Shown here in pieces: positions 50,102-60,325 of a stretch of 64,000 nt of DNA. A model generated the notes under the pieces. The model saw nothing but the letters and a program-made list of their open reading frames with translations, was not told the DNA's origin and ran no database searches. Position numbers and translations under genes: made by a program. Position 1 is the first letter of the stretch, and each line of letters begins with the position of its first letter. This DNA comes from an uncultured Paracoccaceae bacterium (GTDB taxonomy: Bacteria > Pseudomonadota > Alphaproteobacteria > Rhodobacterales > Rhodobacteraceae), in the NCBI GenBank assembly GCA_947497185.1, contig CANMFL010000004.1, positions 310,001 through 374,000 of the forward strand, written 5' to 3'.

Positions 50102-51065
50102 TCGCAAAACATTAATCCGCGAGTTTCTATCCGGCTCGAAATGGGAAAACTGGACACAAAGCCCACTCGCAGGTGACGCCTCGTCGCGCAGATATCTACG
50201 CCTAACCAATAGTGAAACATCAGCAATCCTGATGGACGCCGATCCCGCCACCGGACAATCGATAACCACTTTCGCTAAAATTGGTGACTGGTTAACACAA
50301 CAGGGACTTTGTGCGCCCAAAACTTTGCTGCATGACCCCGCAAATGGACTGCTTTTACTCGAAGACCTCGGCTCTGTCGACTTCGCGGTGCACCTCACGA
50401 ACGCCCCAAGTGAAACCGAACTGTTGTACACTGCCGCGACGGATATTCTGGTGCAAATCGACCGAACGAAACCGCTCGCAGGACTGTCGCGCATGACACC
50501 GGAAGTCGGTGGCGACATGTTGGATATCACCACCGAATGGTACGGCGATCCGTCGCAAAAACAGATTGTCGATGAGGTCAAAGATCACCTCGAACGGTTT
50601 TGCCCCACCGCAGACAAGCTTTCTCTGCGTGACTTTCACGCTGAAAACATGATCTGGCGACCCAATCTGAACGGCACAGATCGTGTCGGTCTGCTGGATT
50701 ATCAGGACGCGTTCATCGCACCGCGTGGTTACGATTTGATTTCCATGCTTCGCGATGTGCGCCGCGCCGTTGATCCTCAAATCGCCCACACCATGACCAC
50801 TCATTTCATCGCGAAAACAGGCGCAGATCCCGATACGACGCCTGCTGCACTAGCGTGCCTCGCCGTGCAACGAAATCTTCGGATTTTAGGTGTTTTTGCG
50901 AGGCTCGCCGTGCGCGATGGCAAAACGCGGTACATGACGATGATCCCCCATATCTGGGGAATGATTGATGCCGACTTGCGCCACCCAGCGTTGAAAAGCC
51001 TGCAAAAATGTGTGCAACAAACACTACCACCGCCGCACAAATCCCAAATCAAGGACCTGCTATGA
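50094..51065 (+). CDS. amgK: N-acetylmuramate/N-acetylglucosamine kinase-like phosphotransferase AmgK
   Basis: About 323 residues from the ATG at 50094 with AGGTGA six bases upstream. It has an APH-type kinase fold with LSLRDFHAENMIW (catalytic Asp in the HxDxxxxN-like loop: RDFHAENM) and VGLLDYQDAFIAPRGYDLISML (metal-binding Asp in two parts). AmgK phosphorylates MurNAc and GlcNAc at C1 in the MurU peptidoglycan-recycling route. Direct linkage to a MurU-like gene supports this over an aminoglycoside kinase. Confidence 0.85.
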   Translation: MTDRKTLIREFLSGSKWENWTQSPLAGDASSRRYLRLTNSETSAILMDADPATGQSITTFAKIGDWLTQQGLCAPKTLLHDPANGLLLLEDLGSVDFAVHLTNAPSETELLYTAATDILVQIDRTKPLAGLSRMTPEVGGDMLDITTEWYGDPSQKQIVDEVKDHLERFCPTADKLSLRDFHAENMIWRPNLNGTDRVGLLDYQDAFIAPRGYDLISMLRDVRRAVDPQIAHTMTTHFIAKTGADPDTTPAALACLAVQRNLRILGVFARLAVRDGKTRYMTMIPHIWGMIDADLRHPALKSLQKCVQQTLPPPHKSQIKDLL

Positions 51066-51742
51066 CCCCCATTATGTTGTTTGCGGCAGGGCTTGGAACG
51101 CGGATGGGTCGACTGACCGCCGACCGTCCAAAACCGATGGTCGAAGTTGCGGGTAAGCCTCTGATAGATCACGCGCTCGCTTTAACCTACGATCAACCTT
51201 TGCAGCTACCGGTCATTAACCTTCATTACAAATCAGACATCCTACGAGACCATCTTGCAAACCAAACCGTCGTTTTTTCTGATGAAACGGATCTGCTGCG
51301 CGACACTGGTGGCGGATTGCGGCACGCGCTTCCGCTGCTTGGCTCCAGCCCTGTTGTGACCCTAAATACCGACGCCATATGGAAGGGCCCCAACCCCATT
51401 TCGCAGCTTTTGAACGCTTGGCGCGACGATATGGAAGGTCTGCTGATGCTCATCCCAACGCCCCAAGTCCTTGGCCATAAGGGTGCTGGTGATTTCACCA
51501 TCGACGAAACAGGTCGTCTTAGCCGTCACCCCGACCACATCTACAGCGGCTTGCAGATGATCCGCACCGATGGTCTCGCAGAGATTTCTGAAGACGTATT
51601 TTCGCTTAACCGCCTGTGGGACAACGCAATTCGACGTGGTAAATTGCATGGCATCACCTACACGGGTCAGTGGTGCGATGTGGGGCAACCCGACAGCATT
51701 CCGCTTGCCGAGAGCCTGATTAGCGAGACGACAAATGTTTGA
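51062..51742 (+). CDS. murU: MurNAc-1-phosphate uridylyltransferase MurU
   Basis: 226 residues from the ATG at 51062, which overlaps the amgK stop (ATGA). MLFAAGLGTRMGRLTADRPKPMVEVAGKPLIDHAL (two motifs: AAGLGTRMG and RPKPM) is the nucleotidyltransferase signature. It turns MurNAc-1-phosphate into UDP-MurNAc, bypassing de novo synthesis and fosfomycin inhibition. The next gene overlaps its stop by 8 bases. Confidence 0.87.
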   Translation: MTPIMLFAAGLGTRMGRLTADRPKPMVEVAGKPLIDHALALTYDQPLQLPVINLHYKSDILRDHLANQTVVFSDETDLLRDTGGGLRHALPLLGSSPVVTLNTDAIWKGPNPISQLLNAWRDDMEGLLMLIPTPQVLGHKGAGDFTIDETGRLSRHPDHIYSGLQMIRTDGLAEISEDVFSLNRLWDNAIRRGKLHGITYTGQWCDVGQPDSIPLAESLISETTNV

Positions 51743-54686
51743 ACCGACACCCAAGGCCCGCGTATTTGGACTGCCGCCGGGCGCGGATTTCGCGAGCGCT
51801 TTGGTCGCGGGACTACTTGACCTCGCAGGGGATTTACCGCCGCAAGATTTCGCGAAAATCCAAATCTTCGTGAACACATCGCGGATGCAACGCCGTATCA
51901 GAGAAGTGTTCGACGCAGGCCCCCCCCGCCTATTGCCACGCATTTGCTTAATTACCGATCTCGCGAACGATCCGATCTCACATGACGTCAAACCCAAGGT
52001 CTCAGCGTTGCGCAGGCGTCTCGAATTGGCCACGTTAGTCTCTGGTTTGCTCGATCAAGAACCAGAACTTGCGCCGAGAGCAGCACTTTACGATCTGTCA
52101 GACAGCCTCGCGAATTTGATGGATGAAATGCAAGGCGAAGGCGTCACGCCCGACGCCATTGCATCGCTCGACATCACCGACCAATCCGGACACTGGGAGA
52201 GGTCGAAAAAATTCATCAACATTATTTCCAAGTTTTTCAAGGCAGAAAACACCGAACCCGACGAACAGGCCCGCCAGCGATTGGTTGTCGAAACTTTCAC
52301 CGCGCTGTGGGCCGAGACGCCGCCGAAACATCCCATTATCGTCGCGGGTTCGACCGGATCGCGCGGCGCGACGGGGTTGTTCATGCGCGCCGTTGCGGAT
52401 TTACCCCAAGGTGCAATCGTCTTGCCCGGTTTTGATTTCGACATGCCAGCGCACGTTTGGGATGCACTGGATGGTGACAAAGGCGTGGCCGAAGATCACC
52501 CGCAATTCCGCTTTCGCAAACTGATGTCCGCCATGGATTTGCACTGCGATGACGTGATGCGTTGGGGCGACGCGCCAGCCCCGAACGCTGCACGTAACGC
52601 ATTGGTTTCGCTATCTTTACGCCCTGCCCCCGTCACCGATCAATGGTTGTCCGATGGTCCCGATCTGGGCGATCTGAACAGCGCAACGCAGGGTCTAACC
52701 TTGATCGAAGCCCCCTCGCCCCGATCAGAAGCTGAAACAATCGCGCTTCGCCTGCGCCAAGCCGCCGAAGATGGTGTGACCGCGGCCCTCATCACGCCAG
52801 ATCGGAACCTCACGCGGCAGGTCGCTGCAGCACTTGACCTGTGGAACATCGTCCCAGACGACAGTGCCGGCATGCCGCTAGCCCTATCCCCGCCGGGTCG
52901 GTTTTTGCGGCATGTCACTGACATGACGCGCAACGTACTGACGTCGGAATCCCTTTTGACGCTACTGAAACACCCTTTGTGTAACTCGGTTGACGGGTTT
53001 CGCGGCCCGCATCTGCTCTTGACCTACGAACTAGAACTTTACTTGCGCAGGCACAGCGTCCCGTATCCGACCCCGGAAACGGTGAATGCGTGGGCGTTAA
53101 GCGAAGAGACCAAAATCGAAAAACGCCAAGCATGGGCCACATGGTTAAGCACCGTCGTTCCAACTATTCAGGTCTCAAAAAAGCAAAATCTGACGCGCCA
53201 TATTGAAGGCGTCATCGGACTTGCCGAAGCGCTGGCGCGCGGTCAAAACGACGAAGGAACTGGTGAGCTTTGGAATGAAAAAGCCGGACGCAGCGCCCGC
53301 AATGTCTGCGACACCATTCTACGCGACGCCGATGCTAGCGGCGAAATGTCCGCAACCGAATTCACTGGCCTCTTTGGTTCGCTTTTGTCCGCAGGATCCG
53401 TCCGTGACCGCGACGAAGGCCACCCTAATATTCTGATCTGGGGAACGCTCGAAGCACGTGTGCAAAGCGCCGATCTCGTCATTCTTGGTGGCATGAACGA
53501 AGGTGTCTGGCCTGAATCTCCGACACCAGACCCGTGGCTTAACCGTAAAATGCGCGCTCAAGCTGGGTTATTGCTACCCGAGCGGCGCATCGGTCTGTCA
53601 GCGCATGATTACCAACAGGCCGTCGCCAGCCCCGAAGTCTGGATCACGCGGGCGAAACGTACAGCCGACGCTGAAACCGTGCCGTCGCGTTGGGTGAACA
53701 GATTAACAAACCTCCTCAGCGGCCTGCCAGATCAGAACGGTCCCGAAGCATTGAAGAAAATGCAGACCGAAGGTGACCGCTGGATCGCGATGGCCGCACA
53801 AATGTCCGTGCCAACCACCACCACGAAACCAGCGCATCGCCCATCTCCGATGCCGCCAGTGGCCGACCGTCCAAAAACCATCTCTGTGACGCAGATCAAG
53901 ACCCTGATCAGGGATCCTTACGCGATTTATGCGAACAAAGTGCTGCGCCTCAAACGGCTTGATCCGCTTGTTCCGACCGCAGATGCGCCGTTACGCGGCA
54001 TCATTATCCATGCGATTTTGGACGAATTCATCGGTACGCGCCCCGACGCCAATGACCCCGCTGCGTTCAGCCAACTGATGGAAACCGCCGCCCGTCATTT
54101 CAACGATCAATGCCCGTGGCCTACAATCCGTGCACAGTGGATGGCGCGTATGGAAAAGCTCGCACCTGTGTTTTTGGCCGCTGAGGCAAAACGCCAATCC
54201 AAGGGATCGTTGGCGGTTTCTGAATGCAACGGCAGAATGGAAATGCCATCAGTCGACATGGCAATCACCTGCAAAGCAGACCGCATCGACCTAACCCCGC
54301 ACGACACAGCACTCATTTACGACTATAAAACCGGAACCGTGCCGACCAAAGACGTGCAGGAAAAATTCGACAAACAACTGCTTGCCGAGGCCGTCATGGT
54401 TTCGCGTGGCGCGTTCAAAGACCTTGGCGAAAAGCACGTCGACGAAGCGGTCTTTATCGGCGTGAACGCTGCCATGCGCGACGTCGAAGCACCGCTAGAC
54501 AAAGCCCCAATCGAAGCCGTTTACGCCGGATTAGAGACGCTTTTTGGTAAATGGAACATGCCAACCAAAGGATACAGCGCCCGCATGGCAATGTTCAGCA
54601 AAGACGACATCAGCGACTACGATCACCTGTCCCGATTTGGGGAATGGACCATGGCAGACCTGCCGAAAACCGAGGGCGTATCATGA
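51735..54686 (+). CDS. addB: Double-strand break repair protein AddB
   Basis: 983 residues, the expected alphaproteobacterial size. The N-terminal helicase-like part has VAGSTGSRGATGLFMRAV and LIEAPSPRSEAETIALRLRQA. The centre has VILGGMNEGVWPES, and the C-terminal RecB-family nuclease has CKADRIDLTP and YDYKTGT (DYK catalytic motif). It pairs with AddA to process DNA ends and load RecA at Chi-like sites. The start overlaps murU; the stop overlaps addA (ATGA). Confidence 0.92.
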   Translation: MFEPTPKARVFGLPPGADFASALVAGLLDLAGDLPPQDFAKIQIFVNTSRMQRRIREVFDAGPPRLLPRICLITDLANDPISHDVKPKVSALRRRLELATLVSGLLDQEPELAPRAALYDLSDSLANLMDEMQGEGVTPDAIASLDITDQSGHWERSKKFINIISKFFKAENTEPDEQARQRLVVETFTALWAETPPKHPIIVAGSTGSRGATGLFMRAVADLPQGAIVLPGFDFDMPAHVWDALDGDKGVAEDHPQFRFRKLMSAMDLHCDDVMRWGDAPAPNAARNALVSLSLRPAPVTDQWLSDGPDLGDLNSATQGLTLIEAPSPRSEAETIALRLRQAAEDGVTAALITPDRNLTRQVAAALDLWNIVPDDSAGMPLALSPPGRFLRHVTDMTRNVLTSESLLTLLKHPLCNSVDGFRGPHLLLTYELELYLRRHSVPYPTPETVNAWALSEETKIEKRQAWATWLSTVVPTIQVSKKQNLTRHIEGVIGLAEALARGQNDEGTGELWNEKAGRSARNVCDTILRDADASGEMSATEFTGLFGSLLSAGSVRDRDEGHPNILIWGTLEARVQSADLVILGGMNEGVWPESPTPDPWLNRKMRAQAGLLLPERRIGLSAHDYQQAVASPEVWITRAKRTADAETVPSRWVNRLTNLLSGLPDQNGPEALKKMQTEGDRWIAMAAQMSVPTTTTKPAHRPSPMPPVADRPKTISVTQIKTLIRDPYAIYANKVLRLKRLDPLVPTADAPLRGIIIHAILDEFIGTRPDANDPAAFSQLMETAARHFNDQCPWPTIRAQWMARMEKLAPVFLAAEAKRQSKGSLAVSECNGRMEMPSVDMAITCKADRIDLTPHDTALIYDYKTGTVPTKDVQEKFDKQLLAEAVMVSRGAFKDLGEKHVDEAVFIGVNAAMRDVEAPLDKAPIEAVYAGLETLFGKWNMPTKGYSARMAMFSKDDISDYDHLSRFGEWTMADLPKTEGVS

Positions 54687-57600
54687 TCCGCGATGACGCA
54701 ACGCAACGGCAGGTGAACGCCGCCGATCCGCTGAATTCGACATGGCTATCCGCGAACGCAGGGTCCGGGAAAACGCGCGTTTTGACCGACCGCGTGGCGC
54801 GTTTGTTGCTCGAACAAGTCGACCCGCAGAATATCTTGTGCCTGACCTACACCAAAGCCGCCGCCGCCGAGATGCAGAACCGCCTGTTCAAACGACTTGG
54901 CGCTTGGGCGATGATGCCGGACGCAGCACTTCGCGCGGATTTGACCACGCTCGGCTTCGACAAAACGATCAACAGCGACGAAATGAAACGCGCCCGCACC
55001 CTCTTTGCCCAAGCGATTGAAACACCCGGCGGTTTGAAAATCCAGACAATTCACTCATTCTGCGCAGGTGTTCTGCGACGGTTCCCCCTAGAGGCCGCAG
55101 TCAGCCCGCAGTTCCGCGAAATGGAAGACCGACAGGCCGAAATTCTACGCGCCGAAGTCATGGACGCACTGCTGCTTGGCCCCGATGCCGATATAGTTCA
55201 CACCATGTTGCGGCATTTCACTGGTGCGGATGTCGCGTCCTTGACCGCCGAAATCGCGAACAAGCGCGGCCTGTTTTCCGACGGCTTATCCGTCGATGCG
55301 CTGCACAATGCGTTGGACCTGCCGACTGGCCTAACCTCTGATATTCTGCTCGACACCATCCTTGGTGTTGACGAACGCGAGGTACTGAAACGCCTCCAAA
55401 CGGTTCTATCCACTGGCACTGTCACCGAGAAAAAAGCAGCAGATGCGCTAGCGACCATCGACCTACAAAACACGCCGAAGCTATCAGATATTGCCGTATT
55501 AGAGTCTCTTTTCCTCTTTGGCGAGAAGGCAAAGGCCCCCTTTGGTGCAAAGATTGGCAGCTTCCCGACCAAGGCAACCCGCGAAGCGCATCCCGAACTG
55601 ATCGACGACCTGAACATCATCATGGAAACCGTCGAACAAGCCCGCGATGATCGGCTCGCGCTTGTGGCCTTTGATCGCTCGCTCGCGTTGAACCGTTTTG
55701 GCGCGGCCTTTGTGCCTGCCTACGAGGCGCGGAAAACCGCGATGGGGATGCTCGATTTTGACGATCTGATCCAGAAAACCAAGGCGCTGCTAACGGATCG
55801 TCGTGTTGCCCAGTGGGTTTTGTTCCGGCTGGATGGCGGTATCGACCACGTTCTGGTCGACGAAGCCCAAGACACCAGCCCCGATCAATGGGCCGTGATC
55901 AAACAACTGACCCAAGAATTCACAGCCGGCGAAGGGGCCGATCCTACGCGCCGCCGCACGATCTTTGTTGTGGGTGATAAAAAGCAGTCGATTTATTCAT
56001 TCCAAGGGGCCGATCCTGCCGCCTTTGACCAAATGCGTGGGCACTTTGAAGAAGGGCTCGCCGCCGTCGAGGACAAATTGCACGGCGAAGCATTGCTGCA
56101 TTCGTTCCGGTCGTCGCAGGCGATTTTGCGGGTCGTGGATGAAACCTTTAAACGCGATCGCGCCGCTGGATTAGAGCCTAATGTGCAGCATTTGGCCTTT
56201 AAACAGAACATGCCGGGCCGCGTTGACCTATGGCCCGTGATCGAACCCACCGACGACAAACCAGAGGTGGATTGGACCGATCCCGTCGATATCATCAGCA
56301 CTGACCACCATGTCGTCCGGCTCGCCAATCAGCTCGCGTTTGAGATCAAACGCATGGTCAAAGAAGAGACTATTCCAGAGGAAATCGGACATTCCGGCGC
56401 CTATAATCACCGTCCAGTGACTGAAGGCGACATCCTGATCCTCGTGCAGCGTCGGTCTGATTTGTTCTCGGAAATCATTCGTGCATGCAAAGCCGCTAAC
56501 CTGAAAATCGCAGGCGCGGACAGGTTGCGTGTCGGTGCGGAACTTGCGGTCAAAGACCTCGCCGCGCTTTTATCGTTTCTTGCCTTGCCAGAGGATGATC
56601 TATCGCTCGCCAGCGCGTTAAAATCCCCGTTATTCGGTTGGTCTGAACAAGACCTCTACGCACTCGCACATCATCGCCCAAACAAAGGGCATCTGTGGCC
56701 CGCCTTACGGCAAAGCACCAATCATGAATCGACCAATGCGATCCTGCGTGACCTGCGTAAACAATCCGACTTTCTTCGCCCTTACGACTTGATCGAACGC
56801 ATCCTGACCCGCCACGACGGTCGCCGCAAACTACTCGCACGTCTCGGTGCAGAGGCCGAAGACGGCATTGACGCGCTTCTATCCCAAGCGCTCGCTTACG
56901 AGTCCACGGGCGTCCCAAGTCTAACAGGTTTTCTCGCGTGGATGGCCACCGATGATCTTGAAGTAAAACGCCAAATGGACAGCCAAGGCGACCGCATTCG
57001 CGTTATGACCGTGCATGGAGCAAAAGGGTTGGAAGCCCCGATTGTATTCCTACCTGACACCGCGAAACGGCGGATCGACGTCAAACAAGACATCTTCGCG
57101 AAAGACGGCACGGCAATCTGGAAAACACCCGCCGCGCAATCGCCGTCGACGGTCACCGGGCTGCGCGACACTCTGATTGAAAAACAATCCGAGGAACGCA
57201 TGCGCCTGCTCTACGTCGCCATGACACGGGCCGAAAAGTGGTTAATTGTCGGTGCTGCTGGCGATGTCGGTGATGGTGACGAAAGCTGGTACAACATCAT
57301 TTCTGACGGCATGATCCACGCTGGCGATGTGATCGAAAAAGTAGGGCACCACGACATTCGCCGCGTACCGCATTTGGATTGGCATTCCGGTGAAAAGATC
57401 GAAAAACCAGTCTCTAAAAAAGTGATCGTCACGCCACCCATCTTTGGCGAAACGCCGATTGGGGTACGCCGAAAGACACTCGCACCCTCAGACCTAAAGG
57501 GTTCAAAAATCCTACCCGGCGATCCCGGTGAGGGCGACAAAGTCGCCGCGATGGCACGCGGCAGCATGATCCATCTATTGCTCGAACATCTACCGCTCGT

Positions 57601-58045
57601 TGATCCCGCACAGCGCGCTGAATTCGGCCACAAACTGCTGAACGGGCAGGGGGATGACGCTTTTGATCCCGCGCTAGTTAACCAAGTCACCGCCCTGCTG
57701 GATGCACCTGACCTCGCGCACATTTTCAGCGATGACGCGTTAACCGAGGTCGATGTCACCGCGCATCTGCCCGAACTCAACGACCGCATTCACGGCGCAA
57801 TCGACCGCTTGCTGATCACCGAGACAACTGTGCTGGCCGTGGATTACAAAACAAATCGTGCGGTGCCTTCATCGCCAGAGCAAACACCAGTCGGGCTTTT
57901 GCGGCAAATGGGCGCCTACCGATCAGCATTGAAACAAATCTTTCCAGATCACACGATTGAAACGGCGATATTATGGACGCAAACCGCAAACCTCATGCAT
58001 TTACCGAGCAATCTCACCGAAGATGCGCTGCGCACAGTCACCTAG
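54683..58045 (+). CDS. addA: Double-strand break repair helicase-nuclease AddA
   Basis: About 1120 residues from the ATG at 54683, overlapping the addB stop. Superfamily 1A helicase motifs are present: SANAGSGKTRVLTDRV (Walker A), LCLTYTKAAAAEM, VDEAQDTSPDQW, VGDKKQSIYSFQGAD and VMTVHGAKGLEAPIVFLP. The C-terminal nuclease has VDYKTNRAVP. A longer open frame from 54551 lies inside addB and is not used. It makes the AddAB complex with its neighbour. Confidence 0.93.
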   Translation: MIRDDATQRQVNAADPLNSTWLSANAGSGKTRVLTDRVARLLLEQVDPQNILCLTYTKAAAAEMQNRLFKRLGAWAMMPDAALRADLTTLGFDKTINSDEMKRARTLFAQAIETPGGLKIQTIHSFCAGVLRRFPLEAAVSPQFREMEDRQAEILRAEVMDALLLGPDADIVHTMLRHFTGADVASLTAEIANKRGLFSDGLSVDALHNALDLPTGLTSDILLDTILGVDEREVLKRLQTVLSTGTVTEKKAADALATIDLQNTPKLSDIAVLESLFLFGEKAKAPFGAKIGSFPTKATREAHPELIDDLNIIMETVEQARDDRLALVAFDRSLALNRFGAAFVPAYEARKTAMGMLDFDDLIQKTKALLTDRRVAQWVLFRLDGGIDHVLVDEAQDTSPDQWAVIKQLTQEFTAGEGADPTRRRTIFVVGDKKQSIYSFQGADPAAFDQMRGHFEEGLAAVEDKLHGEALLHSFRSSQAILRVVDETFKRDRAAGLEPNVQHLAFKQNMPGRVDLWPVIEPTDDKPEVDWTDPVDIISTDHHVVRLANQLAFEIKRMVKEETIPEEIGHSGAYNHRPVTEGDILILVQRRSDLFSEIIRACKAANLKIAGADRLRVGAELAVKDLAALLSFLALPEDDLSLASALKSPLFGWSEQDLYALAHHRPNKGHLWPALRQSTNHESTNAILRDLRKQSDFLRPYDLIERILTRHDGRRKLLARLGAEAEDGIDALLSQALAYESTGVPSLTGFLAWMATDDLEVKRQMDSQGDRIRVMTVHGAKGLEAPIVFLPDTAKRRIDVKQDIFAKDGTAIWKTPAAQSPSTVTGLRDTLIEKQSEERMRLLYVAMTRAEKWLIVGAAGDVGDGDESWYNIISDGMIHAGDVIEKVGHHDIRRVPHLDWHSGEKIEKPVSKKVIVTPPIFGETPIGVRRKTLAPSDLKGSKILPGDPGEGDKVAAMARGSMIHLLLEHLPLVDPAQRAEFGHKLLNGQGDDAFDPALVNQVTALLDAPDLAHIFSDDALTEVDVTAHLPELNDRIHGAIDRLLITETTVLAVDYKTNRAVPSSPEQTPVGLLRQMGAYRSALKQIFPDHTIETAILWTQTANLMHLPSNLTEDALRTVT

Positions 58046-58116
58046 ATGTGAACCGCGCTTGACCACACTCGCGCAGCTTCATAGGTTCAGCGCAACATCA
58101 TCAAAGGAGAGCCATC

Positions 58117-58437
58117 ATGGCCACAGTAGCCGTCACCGACGCCACATTCGACGCCGAAGTTCGCCAGTCAGATATCCCAGTTGTTGTGGATTTCTGGGCG
58201 GAATGGTGTGGCCCATGCAAGCAAATCGGACCTGCATTGGAAGAACTTTCCGCTGAATTGGACGGTAAAGTCAAAATCGTCAAAGTGAACGTGGACGAAA
58301 ACCCGAATGCTCCAGCGCAAATGGGCGTGCGCGGCATTCCAGCCCTGTTCTTGTTCAAAGGCGGCGAAGTTGTTTCCAACAAAACTGGCGCTGCACCAAA
58401 AGCGGCACTGCAAGGCTGGATCGAAGAATCCATCTAA
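58117..58437 (+). CDS. trxA: Thioredoxin
   Basis: 106 residues. The active site is [13 protein letters not shown], with the conserved cis-Pro in [13 protein letters not shown]. It reduces disulfides in the cytoplasm. AAAGGAG lies six to eight bases before the ATG. A strong terminator follows the stop. Confidence 0.95.
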   Translation: MATVAVTDATFDAEVRQSDIPVVVDFWAEWCGPCKQIGPALEELSAELDGKVKIVKVNVDENPNAPAQMGVRGIPALFLFKGGEVVSNKTGAAPKAALQGWIEESI

Positions 58438-58460
58438 GCCTCTCGGCTATCACATACACA

Positions 58461-58486
58461 AGGGCGCCCGTTGTGGCGCCCTTTTT
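58461..58486 (+). terminator. Rho-independent terminator after trxA
   Basis: AGGGCGCC and GGCGCCCT form an 8-bp G+C-rich stem around CGTTGT, followed by TTTTT. Position directly after trxA and before hslV makes this a clear intrinsic terminator. Confidence 0.9.
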
Positions 58487-58573
58487 CATGGCAAATCCCT
58501 GCGAAAAACCGCGCCTATTGTCAGCCGCCAAGTGGATTGCCATATAGACCACAAGCAACAAAGGACCTGACCC

Positions 58574-59140
58574 ATGGCAAATGACGACTTCCCCGGCTGG
58601 CACGGCACGACAATCATCGGCGTTCGTAAGGGCGGCAAAGTCGTGATTGCAGGCGATGGTCAGGTCAGCCTTGGTCAAACCGTGATCAAAGGCACAGCTC
58701 GCAAAGTGCGGCGTTTATCCCCCGGTGGGCATGACGTGATCTGCGGTTTCGCAGGGTCTACTGCTGACGCTTTCACGCTTCTTGAGCGTCTGGAAAAGAA
58801 ACTCGAGGCCACACCAGGTCAACTTGCCCGCGCATCGGTCGAGCTCGCCAAAGATTGGCGCACCGACAAATACCTGCAAAAACTAGAGGCCATGTTGATC
58901 GTTTCAGACGGCGACGAACTGCTGGTGATCACAGGGGCAGGGGATGTGCTCGAACCCGAACACGAGGTCACAGCGATCGGATCCGGTGGCAACTATGCGC
59001 TCGCCGCTGGTCGTGCGTTGATGGACAGCGATCTCGATGCAGAGGCCATCGCACGCAAAGCCATGGCAATCGCCTCCGACATCTGCGTCTACACCAACGG
59101 CAAACTCACTGTTGAAACTATCGAGAAACCCAAATCATAG
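58574..59140 (+). CDS. hslV: ATP-dependent protease peptidase subunit HslV
   Basis: 188 residues. [22 protein letters not shown] contains the TT of the N-terminal nucleophile threonine (first residue after processing) and the GDGQVSLG loop. VDF-type ends follow the usual length. With HslU it forms the two-component proteasome-like protease for misfolded and regulatory proteins. The partner hslU is separated by one membrane-protein gene. Confidence 0.94.
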   Translation: MANDDFPGWHGTTIIGVRKGGKVVIAGDGQVSLGQTVIKGTARKVRRLSPGGHDVICGFAGSTADAFTLLERLEKKLEATPGQLARASVELAKDWRTDKYLQKLEAMLIVSDGDELLVITGAGDVLEPEHEVTAIGSGGNYALAAGRALMDSDLDAEAIARKAMAIASDICVYTNGKLTVETIEKPKS

Positions 59141-59182
59141 CACGGCTTCCCCTTCATTTCGCCAGAACAACTCTGGGGGTTT

Positions 59183-59196
59183 GGGGGCTAGCCCCC
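59183..59196. repeat. GGGGGCTAGCCCCC perfect palindrome in a G-rich element
   Basis: A 14-bp perfect palindrome is preceded by GGGGGTTT (59175-59182), so the G-rich tract occurs twice before the C-rich arm. Similar G-tract/C-tract elements are common intergenic repeats in Rhodobacteraceae genomes, though the copy number cannot be measured here. It lies between hslV and the next gene and could form a hairpin in the transcript. Confidence 0.55.
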
Positions 59197-59264
59197 ATCG
59201 TGCTGCAAGGCAAAAAACCGCGTCGTCACTTGGCCTTTGGCCCAACAGATCATAGGTATCTGTC

Positions 59265-60320
59265 ATGATTGAAACTGATGACATTCGGGCAAGCGTCGCC
59301 GCAGGCATTCTGACGGAAAAACAAGCCGCGTCCCTGACCGCCCTCGCACATAGCCGCAAGGGTGCCCGCGAGGGGCTTCATCCCGGCGATGAACCCTTTG
59401 AATTGTTCAAAGGCTTCAACGAAATCTTTATCATTGTAGGCCTGATCATCCTGTCGATTGGCTGGGTCGGTTTGATCACAGCCGTGTTCGACACCCAGAT
59501 CATCGGATTTCGCGACGCAGCGCTTTGGTACGGCGCACCCGCCGCTGCGGCGCTTTGGCTCCTGTCCGAATATTTCATCTGGCGCAGACGTATGATCGGC
59601 CCCGCGATTGCCCTGTCGATCCTGTTCGGGCTGAATGCCGGCGTCACGCTTGTCGCGTACTTTGCTGAACCCTTCATGATCGGCCAGCAGGATTACAGTA
59701 GCCTGCCGTTCCCGCTTGCCCTCACAACCGTCGCTGTTGGCGTCTTTTGGTTCCGTTTCCGTGTGCCATTCGCCATGGCTATGATCGCAGTCAGCCTGTT
59801 CATTGTCGCGATGATGGTCGCAGCCATTAACCAAGGCACGCCGCAAAGCCCCGCTGACCTGTTTCTACTTTCTGCGGGTGGCCCATTCGCATGGATCACC
59901 CTTGGCCTTGGTATCGCGATTTTCATTGTCGCCATGGCATTCGATATGTCCGACCCGCACCGCGTTACGCGTCGGTCGGCCAACGGGTTCTGGCTTCACG
60001 TGGTTGCGGCACCCGCGCTTGTGAACACCATCGCCCTGTCTCTTATTAACGATGATAATATGACAGCCTTGCTCGCATTTCTTGCGGTCATCGCCGTGAT
60101 TGCCATGATTATCGACCGCCGTTCCTTCCTGATCACCGCCATCGGCTATGTCGTCGCCGTCGCGGGGACAGTCTTCGGCGGCGACGGCATTGCCACCACG
60201 ATCCTCGCCCTCGGGATCGTCCTTCTCATTCTCGGTGCGTTCTGGGAAAAATTCAGGGCAAGGCTACTGCGCCTCATGCCCGCAATCGTTCCGCTCCACC
60301 GACTTCCACCAGCAGAGTAA
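59265..60320 (+). CDS. Multi-pass membrane protein of unknown function between hslV and hslU
   Basis: 351 residues with a short cytoplasmic N terminus (residues 1-50, including [13 protein letters not shown], a DUF2157-like start) and about nine to ten hydrophobic helices in the rest. I recognise no catalytic motif. It ends with an Arg-rich tail. Its stop lies 5 bp before hslU and it is 124 bp after hslV, so it is likely co-transcribed with hslU. I can not say what it transports or senses, if anything. Confidence 0.7.
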   Translation: MIETDDIRASVAAGILTEKQAASLTALAHSRKGAREGLHPGDEPFELFKGFNEIFIIVGLIILSIGWVGLITAVFDTQIIGFRDAALWYGAPAAAALWLLSEYFIWRRRMIGPAIALSILFGLNAGVTLVAYFAEPFMIGQQDYSSLPFPLALTTVAVGVFWFRFRVPFAMAMIAVSLFIVAMMVAAINQGTPQSPADLFLLSAGGPFAWITLGLGIAIFIVAMAFDMSDPHRVTRRSANGFWLHVVAAPALVNTIALSLINDDNMTALLAFLAVIAVIAMIIDRRSFLITAIGYVVAVAGTVFGGDGIATTILALGIVLLILGAFWEKFRARLLRLMPAIVPLHRLPPAE

Positions 60321-60325
60321 TTCAT

